DNA of 64,000 bases from Cytobacillus luteolus (GCF_017873715.1 NZ_JAGGKM010000005.1:186001-250000); one strand, 5' to 3'. Counted from the stretch's first letter, positions 1 to 9,368 are shown. Notes: generated by a model from the sequence alone, not told the origin. A program made the numbers and translations.

Positions 1-755
1 GTTATAACTTAATAGAAGCAATTTATAATGGTAATGTTACAAAGCAAGGTCTAAATGGCGTGGTTTATGGATTACTTGCATTAGATAGTGCAAACTTTGA
101 GGTTCCTGCTAATGCTACATGGACACGTGAAAAACTAGTAAACCACCTTCTTGAAAATCAAAACGAAGATGGCGGCTGGTCATGGGATGGTAGTGCAAAA
201 AGTGATATCGACACAACTGCTATGGTTTTAACGGCACTAGCAGGCTACCAAGACCAAGCTGAAGTAAAAGTTCACATCGACATCGCAGTTGAATTTTTAT
301 CTGCACAATACCTAGCTGGAAAAATTGATAACAGCTCTACAGCAGCACAAGTTGTTATTGCATTATCCGCTCTAGGAGTGGATGCAAATGGAGAATTGTT
401 TGCAAAAGACCGAAGCAGCTTAATCGGCTTCTTACTATCCTTCCAAAATGCAGATGGCGGCTTTGACTGGCAAGGTGGAGATGAGAGTGATGTATTCTCA
501 ACAGCCCAAGGCTTCCAAGCAATCGTTGCTTACCAGCTTTTTGTAAAAGGAGCAGGCTCACTTTACAGCTTACCTTTATCAGCAGCAGATGCAACTCCTG
601 TAGTTGAAGAAAAGGACGCACCAGCAGCTCAAGGCGATGGAAAACCATTACCTAACACAGCAACAGATATGTACAACTATTTAACATTTGGTATTATCCT
701 ATTATTAGCGGGTATTGCTCTTTACGTAAATGAGAGAAGAAGACGCACTTCTTAA
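1..755 (+). CDS. Wall-anchored terpene-cyclase-fold protein, C-terminal part (5' end outside window)
   Basis: The frame is open from base 3, so the gene starts upstream of the window; about 250 residues are visible. It has repeated QNxDGG(W/F) turns of the prenyltransferase/squalene-cyclase alpha6-alpha6 barrel type, a fold also used by the N-terminal domain of intrinsic factor and transcobalamin. The C-terminus is a sortase signal: LPNTA at about 648-662, a hydrophobic segment and a KR-rich tail. LPNTA is the motif of class D sortases, and such a sortase follows. With the DUF4430 lipoprotein and ECF transporter downstream, I infer a surface ligand-capture protein, probably for a corrinoid. 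The fold and the anchor are visible; the ligand is inference. Confidence 0.8.
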   Translation, partial: YNLIEAIYNGNVTKQGLNGVVYGLLALDSANFEVPANATWTREKLVNHLLENQNEDGGWSWDGSAKSDIDTTAMVLTALAGYQDQAEVKVHIDIAVEFLSAQYLAGKIDNSSTAAQVVIALSALGVDANGELFAKDRSSLIGFLLSFQNADGGFDWQGGDESDVFSTAQGFQAIVAYQLFVKGAGSLYSLPLSAADATPVVEEKDAPAAQGDGKPLPNTATDMYNYLTFGIILLLAGIALYVNERRRRTS

Positions 756-769
756 TATAGTAAACAGAG

Positions 770-900
770 TGGATTGAAGCGGAAGGCATTTGACTCCTGC
801 GGGAAATAGAGGAAAGGTCGAGACCCCGCAGACGGAACGTCGAGGAGGCTCGACTTCCTCCCCGCGGAAAGCAAATGCCTGTAGCGCAGAGGGGTCTAGG
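770..900. repeat. Structured intergenic repeat of Bacillaceae type
   Basis: A GC-rich block between the anchored protein and the sortase contains the segments GACTCCTGCGGGAA, GAGACCCCGCAG, CGAGGAGGCTCGA and CCCGCGGAAAGC, which can fold into nested hairpins. The wording matches a dispersed element common between genes in many Bacillus genomes. It stands out from its AT-rich surroundings. No function is visible; it could act as an mRNA processing or stability element. Confidence 0.6.
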
Positions 901-955
901 TTCAGATTAGAAAAACAAGTATATTAAAGCGCTTAGAAAGAAGGCTTAATACACA

Positions 956-1525
956 ATGAAAACAAAATTATCCCTCTTGTTTATGGCAGGAGGGCTCTTT
1001 TTTATAACCCTTGCAGCCAGCAAACTATACACCACATCCAAAGTACAAACTGACACACTTCTCAAGGCAACCGAACATGTTGCTTCAACACAACCTTTGC
1101 ACAAGGTTGATCGAACAGTAATAGTTGAAAATCACGACATCCTGGGAGTTCTCAATCTCCCTTCTATTGGTTCAACTTTGCCAATTGTAGCTGGGGTGTC
1201 AGATGATGACCTTGAAAAAGGAGTAGGCCATTACACAGGAACGGCTCTACCTGACCAAAACGATCAAGTTGTTTTATCAGGCCACCGCGATACTGTGTTT
1301 AAGAGACTTGGAGAGTTAAAAATAGGTGACGAAATTACGGTTCAAATGAACTATGGAACCTTCACTTATGTGATTGAAGAAACCTTCATTGTGGAAGCGG
1401 ATGACCGAACTGTGATTAAGTCAACAGCTCCAAACGAGGTACTCACCATTACAACCTGTTATCCATTTAACTTTGTCGGTAATGCACCACAACGTTATAT
1501 TGTCAATGCAAAACGAAAAGAGTAG
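956..1525 (+). CDS. Class D sortase
   Basis: A 189-aa transpeptidase with an N-terminal membrane anchor (residues about 5-22) and the sortase fold. Catalytic residues are visible: His in SGHRDTVF, Cys in ITTCYPF and Arg in PQRYIV. The TCYPF context and the short N-terminus are typical of class D. It would cut LPNTA after Thr and attach the upstream barrel protein to peptidoglycan. It lies between its presumed substrate and the DUF4430 lipoprotein gene, so it looks like a dedicated housekeeping enzyme of this operon. Start: ATG preceded by AGAAAGAAGG. Confidence 0.9.
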   Translation: MKTKLSLLFMAGGLFFITLAASKLYTTSKVQTDTLLKATEHVASTQPLHKVDRTVIVENHDILGVLNLPSIGSTLPIVAGVSDDDLEKGVGHYTGTALPDQNDQVVLSGHRDTVFKRLGELKIGDEITVQMNYGTFTYVIEETFIVEADDRTVIKSTAPNEVLTITTCYPFNFVGNAPQRYIVNAKRKE

Positions 1526-1534
1526 GAGGACACA

Positions 1535-2290
1535 ATGAAAATGGCAAAACTAGTTAAACTACCTACCCTTATTTTAATAATAGCTATGTTAGTAAGTGGT
1601 TGTGGAAATAATTCAGAAACCACTAAACCAATAGTAGAAGATACAGGAAAAGAAGATACAATTGAAGTAGTTGAAAACAATGTAGATTCAGAAGCTGAGA
1701 CGGAGTCTTCCGATTCTAAGCCTGAAACTGAAGTTGTTGAAAAAAGTACCGAAAAACCAACCGACACGACAAAACCGAACGATACCGATTCAACATCTGA
1801 ATCGAAAAATACAACAGAACCAACCACTACGGCAAAAAAAGAAACACCAAAACAAGAAACAACCAGTCAGTCTAAAAAAGAAGAAACAAAACCGAAAACG
1901 CCAGAAACAAAACCAAAAACAACTGAAGCAACAAAACCTAAACCCGCAGAACCTCCTGCTACTAAAGCAACAATCACAGTGATAGGTCCAGCAGATGTGG
2001 GAACACTTATAAATACAACAGAGGTTGCCTTTAAAGATGGTGACACGATTTTAGATGTATTGTTACAAATTGCAAAAAAAGCAGGTATCCATGTTGACTA
2101 TACAGGTAGCGGGGCAATGGGGTATGTCGTAGGAATTGATAATTATTACGAGTTTGATTATGGTCCGAAAAGTGGGTGGACTTGTAAGTTAAACGGCTCA
2201 ACACTGTCAAAAAGCTCAGATGCAATCAAAGTTAAAGAAGGAGATCGAATTGACTGGATCTATACAGAAAACTATTCGAACGATAAGTAA
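1535..2290 (+). CDS. DUF4430 (transcobalamin-like C-terminal domain) lipoprotein
   Basis: A 251-aa lipoprotein with a type II signal and lipobox LVSGCG (Cys about residue 23). A long Thr/Lys/Glu/Pro-rich linker of about 120 residues should span the wall. The C-terminal domain (about 145-250) has VGTLINTTEVAFKDGDTILDVL, GYVVGIDNYYEF, GPKSGWTCKLNG and GDRIDWIYTEN, the DUF4430 pattern homologous to the beta domain of intrinsic factor and transcobalamin. RBS AGGAGG is 5 bases before ATG. Its stop overlaps the next start. I infer that it pairs with the barrel protein to hand a ligand to the ECF transporter. Confidence 0.85.
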   Translation: MKMAKLVKLPTLILIIAMLVSGCGNNSETTKPIVEDTGKEDTIEVVENNVDSEAETESSDSKPETEVVEKSTEKPTDTTKPNDTDSTSESKNTTEPTTTAKKETPKQETTSQSKKEETKPKTPETKPKTTEATKPKPAEPPATKATITVIGPADVGTLINTTEVAFKDGDTILDVLLQIAKKAGIHVDYTGSGAMGYVVGIDNYYEFDYGPKSGWTCKLNGSTLSKSSDAIKVKEGDRIDWIYTENYSNDK

Positions 2291-3171
2291 TGGAACATCG
2301 CTTTGAACAATTTCATCCGACTGTTATCTTTCTATATTATGTCGGAGCACTGTCCCTTTTAATGCTCATGTTGCACCCTCTGTTTTTAGCAGGGGGATTT
2401 ATCATAGTGCTGTTAATTAATGTAGTCCAAGGTCACGTAGAGGGTTTAAAAAGATGGGGCTTCTTAATGCTTTCGATGTTCGTCTTCATCTTGATACTAA
2501 CCCCTCTTTTTAATGAACGAGGAAGACACGTATTATTTGAAATCGGAACCCATCGTGTCACTCTTGAGGCTGTCACCTATGGAGCTATGACCGCCATATC
2601 CATTATTAGTGTAATTTCTCTATTCATTTCATACAATGAAGTGCTGACACCGAATAAATTACTCTTTTTATTTTCTAAATTTCTACCACAGTTTGCGATT
2701 TTGCTTATGCTCACACTCCGATTTATTCCTTTAATGAGGAGACGGCTGGCTGAAATATCAGCCGTTCAAAGTAGCAAAGGAATATCCGTGCTACACGGAC
2801 ACTTTAAGGATAAGGCAAAAAACGGATTGCTTTATGTTCAAGTGTTGCTCACTTATTCCTTGGAGGAAGCCATTCAAACAGCTGACTCGATGAAAGCAAG
2901 AGGCTATGGAAGTGGCAAACGCTCAACGTATGAGCATTTTTATTTTAAAAAAGCAGATAGGTTTGCCATTGCTTTCTTAGTTTCAATTTTCATCATAATC
3001 TTCTTTTGGAGACTTCATAGTGGGTATGGTTTTTTAACGATTTACCCAAGGATGGAGAGATTCCAATTATCAGACCTAGAGATGTTAAGTCTTGTAGGTT
3101 ACCTTATTTTCGTAAGCTTTCCACTACTCGTTAAAGGATGGGGGTATGTTAGATGGCGTATATTGAACTAA
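2290..3171 (+). CDS. ECF transporter T component (EcfT/CbiQ family)
   Basis: A 293-aa multi-span membrane protein. It carries the coupling-helix signature with Ala-Arg-Gly in SMKARGYGSG (residues about 200-210), which docks the ATPases in energy-coupling-factor transporters. The start overlaps the preceding stop (TAATG) and the end overlaps the ATPase gene by 19 bases, so the genes are translationally coupled. It joins the fused ATPase and the S component in the membrane. Confidence 0.9.
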   Translation: MEHRFEQFHPTVIFLYYVGALSLLMLMLHPLFLAGGFIIVLLINVVQGHVEGLKRWGFLMLSMFVFILILTPLFNERGRHVLFEIGTHRVTLEAVTYGAMTAISIISVISLFISYNEVLTPNKLLFLFSKFLPQFAILLMLTLRFIPLMRRRLAEISAVQSSKGISVLHGHFKDKAKNGLLYVQVLLTYSLEEAIQTADSMKARGYGSGKRSTYEHFYFKKADRFAIAFLVSIFIIIFFWRLHSGYGFLTIYPRMERFQLSDLEMLSLVGYLIFVSFPLLVKGWGYVRWRILN

Positions 3172-4763
3172 ACCAAGTTTCTTTTTCATATCCAGATGCG
3201 TCGTCTCAAGCCCTTCGAGATGTTTCTTTAACTGTAGAAAAAGGCCAATTTGTGGTGTTATTCGGCGCTTCGGGTAGCGGGAAAAGTACACTTTTACGAT
3301 TAGTAAAAAAAGAAATTCAACCACATGGCAAGTTATCTGGAACCATTCATGCCGAAGTGAAATCACCAGATGTTGGCTTTGTGTTTCAGGACCCTGAAAA
3401 TCAAGTAGTTGCAGATCAAGTACTTCATGAACTCGTTTTTGGTCTAGAAAATCGTGGTCTATCTACAAATGAAATGAGAAACCGAGTAGCAGAAATGGTT
3501 CATTTTTTTGATGCAGAACCACTGTTACATCGTAAAACCCATGAACTTTCGGGTGGGCAAAAACAGCAAATGAACTTGGCATCGGTTCTTTTAATGCAGC
3601 CTGATGTTTTGCTATTAGATGAACCAACCGCTCAGCTAGATCCAGTTAGTGCCCGAGGATTTTTAGACATGCTTGTTCGACTCAATGAAGAATTCGGAAT
3701 GACGATTATCCTTGCTGAGCACCGGTTAGAGGAAGTTTTTACAGGCGCAGATAAGATTGTGATGATGGACAATGGACAGATTGTACAAGAAGGAAATCCT
3801 CGTAAAGTCTTGAAAGAACTTTGGGAGTCTCCTTTAAAAGCTTATGTACCGAGCATACCTTCCTTATTTTTAGAGCTAAAAGGAATGGGAGAACTTCCTT
3901 TGACGGTGAAAGAAGGAAGATGCTGGGCACAGCAGCAGGTATCAACATCTAAATTGACTGATTCCAAAACGGAAGTACAACCCCAAAGTGAATTAATGAA
4001 ATTGAGTACTATCTATTATCAATATGATAAAAAAAGTGAACTCGTATTAAAGGAAGTTGACTTTTCGATAAATAAAGGAGAAATCTACGCACTCCTCGGT
4101 GGGAATGGATCTGGAAAATCAACCTTATTAAAGGTGCTCGCAGGTATATATGAACCACAGCGGGGAAAGGTGCTTTTTGAAGAAAAGCCGTTAAAATCTA
4201 TGAAAAAGAAAGAGGCTCGAATCGGATACCTGCCACAAAATCCAAAACTCTTCTTTATCCATGACACAGTTGAAGGTGAGATTCAGGCAACCATGGAACA
4301 ATGGGGCATAAAGGATCGTGATGAGGTTGAACAAATATTAATAGATTTAGGCATCTCTCATCTCTGTAAAAGTCATCCATATGATTTAAGTGGAGGCGAA
4401 CTACAGAAAGCGGCTCTTGCTTGTTTGCTTTTACGAAAACCTGAGATTCTCATTTTAGACGAACCAACAAAGGGACTTGATCCTCTTTCTAAAGGACACT
4501 TAGTGCAGATTTTACAGAGACTAAATCAGGAAGGCATGACCATTATGATGTCCACACATGATGTGGAATTCGCCGCCCAATATGCAACGAAATGTGGGAT
4601 GATGTTTCAAGGGAAGATTACAGCTGAAGATATACCAAGAAACTTCTTCAGAGGGAATTTCTTTTACACAACCATGCTACAACGTCTATTCCGCTCAGCA
4701 CCTGATGCTTCGATCGTAACGTTTGAGGAGGCTGTTAGAGCATGTACCTTAAACAAAAGATAG
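3153..4763 (+). CDS. ECF transporter ATPase, two fused ABC domains
   Basis: A 536-aa protein with two complete nucleotide-binding domains in one chain. Domain 1: Walker A GASGSGKST, signature LSGGQKQQ, Walker B VLLLDEPT. Domain 2: Walker A GGNGSGKST, signature LSGGELQK, Walker B ILILDEPTKGLDP. Both retain a switch His (AEHRLEE and STHDVEF). The single-chain EcfA-EcfA' arrangement is typical of dedicated (group I) ECF transporters, in agreement with the operon also encoding T and S proteins. The gene overlaps both neighbours. Confidence 0.92.
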   Translation: MAYIELNQVSFSYPDASSQALRDVSLTVEKGQFVVLFGASGSGKSTLLRLVKKEIQPHGKLSGTIHAEVKSPDVGFVFQDPENQVVADQVLHELVFGLENRGLSTNEMRNRVAEMVHFFDAEPLLHRKTHELSGGQKQQMNLASVLLMQPDVLLLDEPTAQLDPVSARGFLDMLVRLNEEFGMTIILAEHRLEEVFTGADKIVMMDNGQIVQEGNPRKVLKELWESPLKAYVPSIPSLFLELKGMGELPLTVKEGRCWAQQQVSTSKLTDSKTEVQPQSELMKLSTIYYQYDKKSELVLKEVDFSINKGEIYALLGGNGSGKSTLLKVLAGIYEPQRGKVLFEEKPLKSMKKKEARIGYLPQNPKLFFIHDTVEGEIQATMEQWGIKDRDEVEQILIDLGISHLCKSHPYDLSGGELQKAALACLLLRKPEILILDEPTKGLDPLSKGHLVQILQRLNQEGMTIMMSTHDVEFAAQYATKCGMMFQGKITAEDIPRNFFRGNFFYTTMLQRLFRSAPDASIVTFEEAVRACTLNKR

Positions 4764-5434
4764 GGATGGTTGGCCTCATAGTTGGGATTGTTACGTTGTT
4801 AGTTCTAGCCATTTTATGGGAGGATTATTATTTATATCTGAGCTTTGGTATTGTTGTCGCAGCCATTCTACTACTTTTAGTAAGATTTGAAGCTAGAAAG
4901 GTAGAAGCAAGTGAGTTAGTTTTACTAGCCGTTCTCGCAGCCATAGCAGCAGTTAGCCGTGTGCCTTTCGCAGGAATACCTAGTGTGCAACCAACGACCT
5001 TTGTGATTATGATGGCTGGTTTTGTGTTTGGGGCGGAGAGTGGATTTATGATCGGTGCAGTTGCAGCTTTAGCCTCTAATATGATACTCGGACAAGGTCC
5101 GTGGACTCCCTTTCAAATGGTTGCATGGGGCTTAGTAGGACTAACTGCAGGGCTACTTCGAAACAGGAAGTTTATGCAAGTTACTTGGGGTAAGGCACTC
5201 TTTGGTATTGTATGGGGCTTTATATTTGGTGCAATCATGAACTTCTGGGGATTGGCCGCCTTTATACAATCTGGAACAGGAATTGACATAAAGCTACTAA
5301 TTACCTATTTTGCTGGTAGTGCCTTATTTGATGCAATGCATGCCGTTTCAAATGTAATATTCCTACTATTATTTGGTGGCATATGGCTTAAAATATTAAC
5401 TCGATTTAAAAGAAAATATGGCTTGTTGGAGTAG
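4742..5434 (+). CDS. ECF transporter S component
   Basis: A 230-aa integral membrane protein with about six predicted helices and no extracellular domain, as for EcfS substrate-binding proteins. Helix-rich segments include LVLLAVLAAIAAVSRVPFAG and a conserved-looking PTTFVIMMAGFVFGAESGF region. It overlaps the ATPase gene by 22 bases. It should set transporter specificity. Sequence alone does not give the substrate; the surface partners upstream favour a corrinoid. Confidence 0.85.
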   Translation: MYLKQKIGMVGLIVGIVTLLVLAILWEDYYLYLSFGIVVAAILLLLVRFEARKVEASELVLLAVLAAIAAVSRVPFAGIPSVQPTTFVIMMAGFVFGAESGFMIGAVAALASNMILGQGPWTPFQMVAWGLVGLTAGLLRNRKFMQVTWGKALFGIVWGFIFGAIMNFWGLAAFIQSGTGIDIKLLITYFAGSALFDAMHAVSNVIFLLLFGGIWLKILTRFKRKYGLLE

Positions 5435-5475
5435 AGGGATGGTGTTATTGATAACATTGCCCCTCTATTTTATGT
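5432..5475 (+). terminator. Intrinsic terminator of the ECF operon
   Basis: Hairpin with outer stem AGAGGG/CCCTCT and inner TGTTAT/ATAACA, followed by ATTTTAT. It begins at the stop codon of the S-component gene. Confidence 0.6.
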
Positions 5476-5679
5476 CTTTAAATTGGCGAACTTTGTCGAA
5501 AAGTTTTTTCTGCAAAAAATGCCTGTCCTACTATTTATTTAGGATATTACCAATAATATGTAACCTCTCTACAACTCTATTCCTATCCTCTCAAAAGTAA
5601 TCATCACTAAAAAGAATCCATTATCCTATGACATTAGAATCAGCTAACTATAAAACGACAAACTGTAAAAATATGAAAT

Positions 5680-5708
5680 TTGAAAATAATTAGAATTGTC
5701 AGTATAGT
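5680..5708 (+). promoter_or_regulatory. Sigma-A-type promoter of the subtilisin gene
   Basis: TTGAAA (5680-5685), 17-base spacer, TATAGT (5703-5708). It lies about 80 bases before the protease start, inside a 350-base gap that otherwise holds only the upstream terminator. Confidence 0.5.
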
Positions 5709-5786
5709 GGTGACAAGCAATAACTAGTAGGTTTGGAAAACTAGTTTTTTGAGACAACTAGAACAATATTTAGGAGGAATAGAAGA

Positions 5787-7319
5787 ATGGTTTCTAAAAA
5801 AAGAAGTACATTATTCAAAACAGTAACAGGCACGATTACGACGGCACTACTGGCTTCTTCTCTTGCTTTTTCAGGGGCATCTGCCCAAACGACGAACTAT
5901 GAATTTGGTAGTCAGGATTTTACAATTGCATTTAAATCACAAAGTGTACCTAGTGATTTTAATGCGTTTATGAATAGTTTGGGTGCTAAAGTAGAGACTG
6001 AGCTAAACTCAATTGGGGTTGTTCAAGTTGAAGTAGCTGGGAATCCAACAAAATTCTTGAAATCTACTTTATCTCATAAAGAGGTATTAACAGTCACTCC
6101 TTCTATTGAAATGCCACTAGATCTGCCAGATGTTGAAGCAGAAGAAATGGGAACAGTGGGAACTGCTATGCCAGAATTACCTACTCTAGCAAAAGAAGAC
6201 AGTATCTGGGGCACTAGTTACCAGTGGGATATTCAACGTGTAACAAACAATGGGGCAAGTCATGAGATTTCTTCAGGATCTAAAGATACAGTAGTCGCTG
6301 TTATTGATAGTGGTTTCGACCTTAATCATCCTGATTTAGTAGATAACATTGTTCCAGGTTCGAAAACGTTTGTACCTGGGACGACTGACGCAATGGATTA
6401 TAATAGCCATGGTACACACGTGGCAGGAACCATTGGTGCAAACGGACGTATGAAAGGTATTGCACCTGAAGTTGGTTTACGTGCATACCGTGTCTTCGGA
6501 GCAACAGGGGGAGCACAGCAAATCTGGATTACGAATGCAATCTTAGCGGCTGCTGATGACGATGTGGATGTTATCAATATGAGTTTAGGTGGTTTTAGAA
6601 CGAATGGTCAATGGAATTATATTGACCCAACGACTGGTGAGAGAATTAAATTAGGTGGCGACTCTGCTGATATAGTTGCATACAATCGAGCTATTCGTTA
6701 TGCAGTTAACAAAGGAGTTACAGTTGTAGCTGCTGCAGGTAATGATGCTCAAGATCTGTCTAATCCAGCAAAACTTACTGATTGGTATAATGGTTACCTA
6801 AGATCTCTAGGTTATACTCAGTATGACATCCAAGGTGCTACTATTAACGTACCTGCAGGGATTCCTGGAGTAATCTCAGTATCTGCAACAGGTGGTGGCT
6901 TTGGAACGGAAGATCGTCTAGCGTTCTTCTCAAACTATGGAAATGGCAAAATTGACTTAGCAGCTCCAGGTGGAGACGTTGGCCCTGACTATCCAACAAC
7001 TGGGAAACGTGTTGCTGGTGACCATGTATTCTTAGTATTAAGTACAATTCCAACATATATTGGTCAATCTTCAACTGCTGTAAAGGCATTTGGAGAAGGC
7101 GGCTACGGCTGGAAAGCAGGAACGTCAATGGCAACACCACAAGTATCTGGTGTAGCGGCAGCTTACATTGACCACGTGTTTAAAACAACAGGTAAGAAAC
7201 CATCTCCAAAGCAAGTTCAAACACATCTTCAACAAACAGCTGAGGATATTGGTAAAAAAGGTTATGACGCTTACTATGGTCACGGGTTAGTTAATGCTTA
7301 TAATGCGTTAACAAAATAA
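5787..7319 (+). CDS. Secreted subtilisin-like serine protease (S8)
   Basis: A 510-aa prepro-protease. The signal peptide spans about residues 1-33 (ending ASA), followed by an inhibitor-type propeptide and the S8 domain. Catalytic triad: Asp in VIDSGFD (about 174), His in HGTHVAG (about 210) and Ser in GTSMATPQ (about 445). The VAAAGN oxyanion-hole segment is present. The strong RBS AGGAGG sits before ATG. A terminator follows, so it is probably monocistronic. It is an exported extracellular protease; the specific substrate is unknown. Confidence 0.93.
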   Translation: MVSKKRSTLFKTVTGTITTALLASSLAFSGASAQTTNYEFGSQDFTIAFKSQSVPSDFNAFMNSLGAKVETELNSIGVVQVEVAGNPTKFLKSTLSHKEVLTVTPSIEMPLDLPDVEAEEMGTVGTAMPELPTLAKEDSIWGTSYQWDIQRVTNNGASHEISSGSKDTVVAVIDSGFDLNHPDLVDNIVPGSKTFVPGTTDAMDYNSHGTHVAGTIGANGRMKGIAPEVGLRAYRVFGATGGAQQIWITNAILAAADDDVDVINMSLGGFRTNGQWNYIDPTTGERIKLGGDSADIVAYNRAIRYAVNKGVTVVAAAGNDAQDLSNPAKLTDWYNGYLRSLGYTQYDIQGATINVPAGIPGVISVSATGGGFGTEDRLAFFSNYGNGKIDLAAPGGDVGPDYPTTGKRVAGDHVFLVLSTIPTYIGQSSTAVKAFGEGGYGWKAGTSMATPQVSGVAAAYIDHVFKTTGKKPSPKQVQTHLQQTAEDIGKKGYDAYYGHGLVNAYNALTK

Positions 7320-7323
7320 AGGG

Positions 7324-7361
7324 TAAGGATGTTAGGGGGAGTCTCCTAGCATCCTTTTTTG
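7324..7361 (+). terminator. Terminator of the protease gene
   Basis: Stem GGATGTTAGG/CCTAGCATCC with a T-run, right after the stop codon. Confidence 0.75.
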
Positions 7362-7367
7362 CATAAA

Positions 7368-7394
7368 AAAATGGTGTCAGCTCTGACTGACACC
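7368..7394 (-). terminator. Terminator of the GGDEF/HD-GYP gene
   Basis: Stem GGTGTCAG/CTGACACC, followed on the minus strand by a run of T. It lies seven bases from the convergent gene's stop. Confidence 0.75.
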
Positions 7395-7400
7395 ACTCTT

Positions 7401-9209
7401 TTATAGCATTTGAGGATACTTTTCTTCGATCATTTCAATAAATGGTTCAACAAACGCTGGATCAAATTGTTTGCCAGCACATTTCCTCAGCTCGACAATC
7501 GCCTCACCAAAGGTCTTCGTTTTTTGATAAGGACGTTCAGTTGTCATTGCATCAAACGAATCGATTACACATAAAATCCTAGCAAGTTTCGGGATATTCT
7601 CTTCCTCCAAACCAAATGGGTATCCTTTTCCATCAAACCGCTCATGATGTAGTTCAATTAACGGAATGAGTTCATTGTACTTTTTGGCAGAAGAGATAAT
7701 TTCTTTCCCCCATGTCACGTGTTTTTTCATCATTTCCCACTCATGTGAATCTAGCTTACCTTTTTTATTAATAACATCCCTAGGGATTTCTAGTTTTCCA
7801 ATGTCATGAATCAAAGCCCCTAAGATGAGGTTTCGTTTTTCCTCATTGCTAAGTTCCAGTTTGCTGCTAAGGTCTGTAGCATAGGTGAACACTCGCTTAC
7901 TATGCTGGTAAGTGTAAATATCCTTTGCTAAAAAGATTTGCAGCTGTTGCTCGAGCTTTTCTACTTCTTTTAACAAATACAAGTCATTATCGTATACATT
8001 GTTTCCCTCGTGATAAACTTGTACACAATTCTTCCCTTGTGCTTTTGCAAAATATAATGCTTTGTCCGCTTTTCTTAACAGTTCAGAAGATCCATAGGTT
8101 CCTTTTGCAAACTCGACAACACCAGCCGAAAATGAGATACAACCGAGTGGAAGATACTCAACACCTTTAAAGTGGGTATCATTTACTTCTTTTCGTATTC
8201 TATTTAAAATGGAGACTGCCTCATTCACTGAAGTGTTTGGCATTAAAATAGCGAATTCCTCGCCACCATATCGTGCAGAAATCATATCCGGATAAGTGGA
8301 CATTTTTTCTTTTATAAATTTGCCGAAGAACTTTAGTAATTCGTCACCCTGCAAGTGTCCGTTTGTATCATTGTATTTTTTAAAATCATCTATATCTAAG
8401 AGGGCAACCGTAAATCCATTATAATCCTCATTTTCTGCAAACATTTCATCAAGTTTAAGTTTAAAAAAGCCATGATTATAAAGTCTTGTTAAGAAGTCAA
8501 TTTTTGATTTTTCTTCGGTATCTTTGTATAAATCGAAGAAGTTCTTAAATGCAAAGGATAAAAACACAGACAATACAGTAAATAAAAGCAACCCAAAGTA
8601 CAGTGATTCTTTCATTAAAATAGTTAATATTAGTGATAATATGAGTAAGCTAAAATAGCTCGTGAAAGACTCCTTAAGAACGGCTTTTGTTATTGCACCT
8701 TTAATCACATTTGTCACTTGAGAAGGTGATGCAATCGCAAAATAGCCCCAATAGATTAAGACATTTAATAAAAAGTATGTTGCGAGTGAAAAGATATAAG
8801 GAATAATTGTGTAAAAATCGACTATGCCAGGTACTCCATTCATTAGTGTGAAAATAGAGTAGGTACAGACAATCGTTAACGAATAACTCGCAAAGTTAAA
8901 TAAGTGTTTCCACCAGGCAATTTTTCTGTAATACATAAACCAGATGATCGTTGTTACCAATAAAATGCTTAATGTAACTTCTAAACCAAACAAAAAGAGA
9001 CTGGCTAGATAAATCGCAGAATCCATTGATAACGAATTTCCGGATGGAGGTAGAACGATATTAAAAAAGTTTAATAAAAGCAGCACAGCTGTTAATACAC
9101 CGATTAATTCCCATTGTGAAAAAGCAAGATTATAATTCCCCACAAAGAAGAGAACACCTATTATGCAGAGTAAAGTTGCGTAGAGAGAATCTAATCGCAG
9201 TTTTTTCAT
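7401..9209 (-). CDS. Membrane GGDEF and HD-GYP domain protein
   Basis: 602 aa. The N-terminal half (about 1-215) is a bundle of hydrophobic helices forming a membrane sensor. A GGDEF domain follows with active-site RYGGEEF, so cyclase activity is plausible. The C-terminal HD domain carries HDIGK, HHERFDGKGYP and DSFDAMTTERPY, which fits HD-GYP phosphodiesterases. It therefore could both make and degrade c-di-GMP. Other c-di-GMP parts in the window are a riboswitch near 13.85 kb and a GGDEF-EAL protein at 30.4 kb. Start: ATG at 9209; upstream is a separate small gene. Confidence 0.88.
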   Translation of the reverse strand: MKKLRLDSLYATLLCIIGVLFFVGNYNLAFSQWELIGVLTAVLLLLNFFNIVLPPSGNSLSMDSAIYLASLFLFGLEVTLSILLVTTIIWFMYYRKIAWWKHLFNFASYSLTIVCTYSIFTLMNGVPGIVDFYTIIPYIFSLATYFLLNVLIYWGYFAIASPSQVTNVIKGAITKAVLKESFTSYFSLLILSLILTILMKESLYFGLLLFTVLSVFLSFAFKNFFDLYKDTEEKSKIDFLTRLYNHGFFKLKLDEMFAENEDYNGFTVALLDIDDFKKYNDTNGHLQGDELLKFFGKFIKEKMSTYPDMISARYGGEEFAILMPNTSVNEAVSILNRIRKEVNDTHFKGVEYLPLGCISFSAGVVEFAKGTYGSSELLRKADKALYFAKAQGKNCVQVYHEGNNVYDNDLYLLKEVEKLEQQLQIFLAKDIYTYQHSKRVFTYATDLSSKLELSNEEKRNLILGALIHDIGKLEIPRDVINKKGKLDSHEWEMMKKHVTWGKEIISSAKKYNELIPLIELHHERFDGKGYPFGLEEENIPKLARILCVIDSFDAMTTERPYQKTKTFGEAIVELRKCAGKQFDPAFVEPFIEMIEEKYPQML

Positions 9210-9235
9210 TAGTTATCCACGCTCTTTCTCTAAAA

Positions 9236-9269
9236 ATTTTCAGGGAGCACTCTAGAAGCACTCCCTGAA
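9236..9269 (-). terminator. Terminator after the 29-aa gene
   Basis: Stem TCAGGGAG/CTCCCTGA followed on the minus strand by AAAATTTTT, directly behind the small peptide gene at 9273-9362. Confidence 0.6.
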
Positions 9270-9272
9270 TGT

Positions 9273-9362
9273 TTAATGAAATTTAAACCCTGATGTTAGG
9301 GCAACAATGACAGAACCTAATATGATTAAGTTTAGAATGGTCTTTTTTGTTTTTGTACTCAT
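9273..9362 (-). CDS. 29-aa hydrophobic small protein
   Basis: ATG on the minus strand at 9362 has AAAGGAG eight to nine bases upstream; the ORF encodes a 29-residue peptide. It has a Lys/Thr-rich head (MSTKTKKT), a hydrophobic core (ILNLIILGSVIVALTSG) and a short FKFH tail. It follows the DUF5317 gene by six bases and is followed by its own hairpin, so it is probably its co-transcribed partner. It looks like a single-span membrane peptide or an exported short signal. I recognise no family. Confidence 0.55.
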   Translation of the reverse strand: MSTKTKKTILNLIILGSVIVALTSGFKFH

Positions 9363-9368
9363 GTTTTT

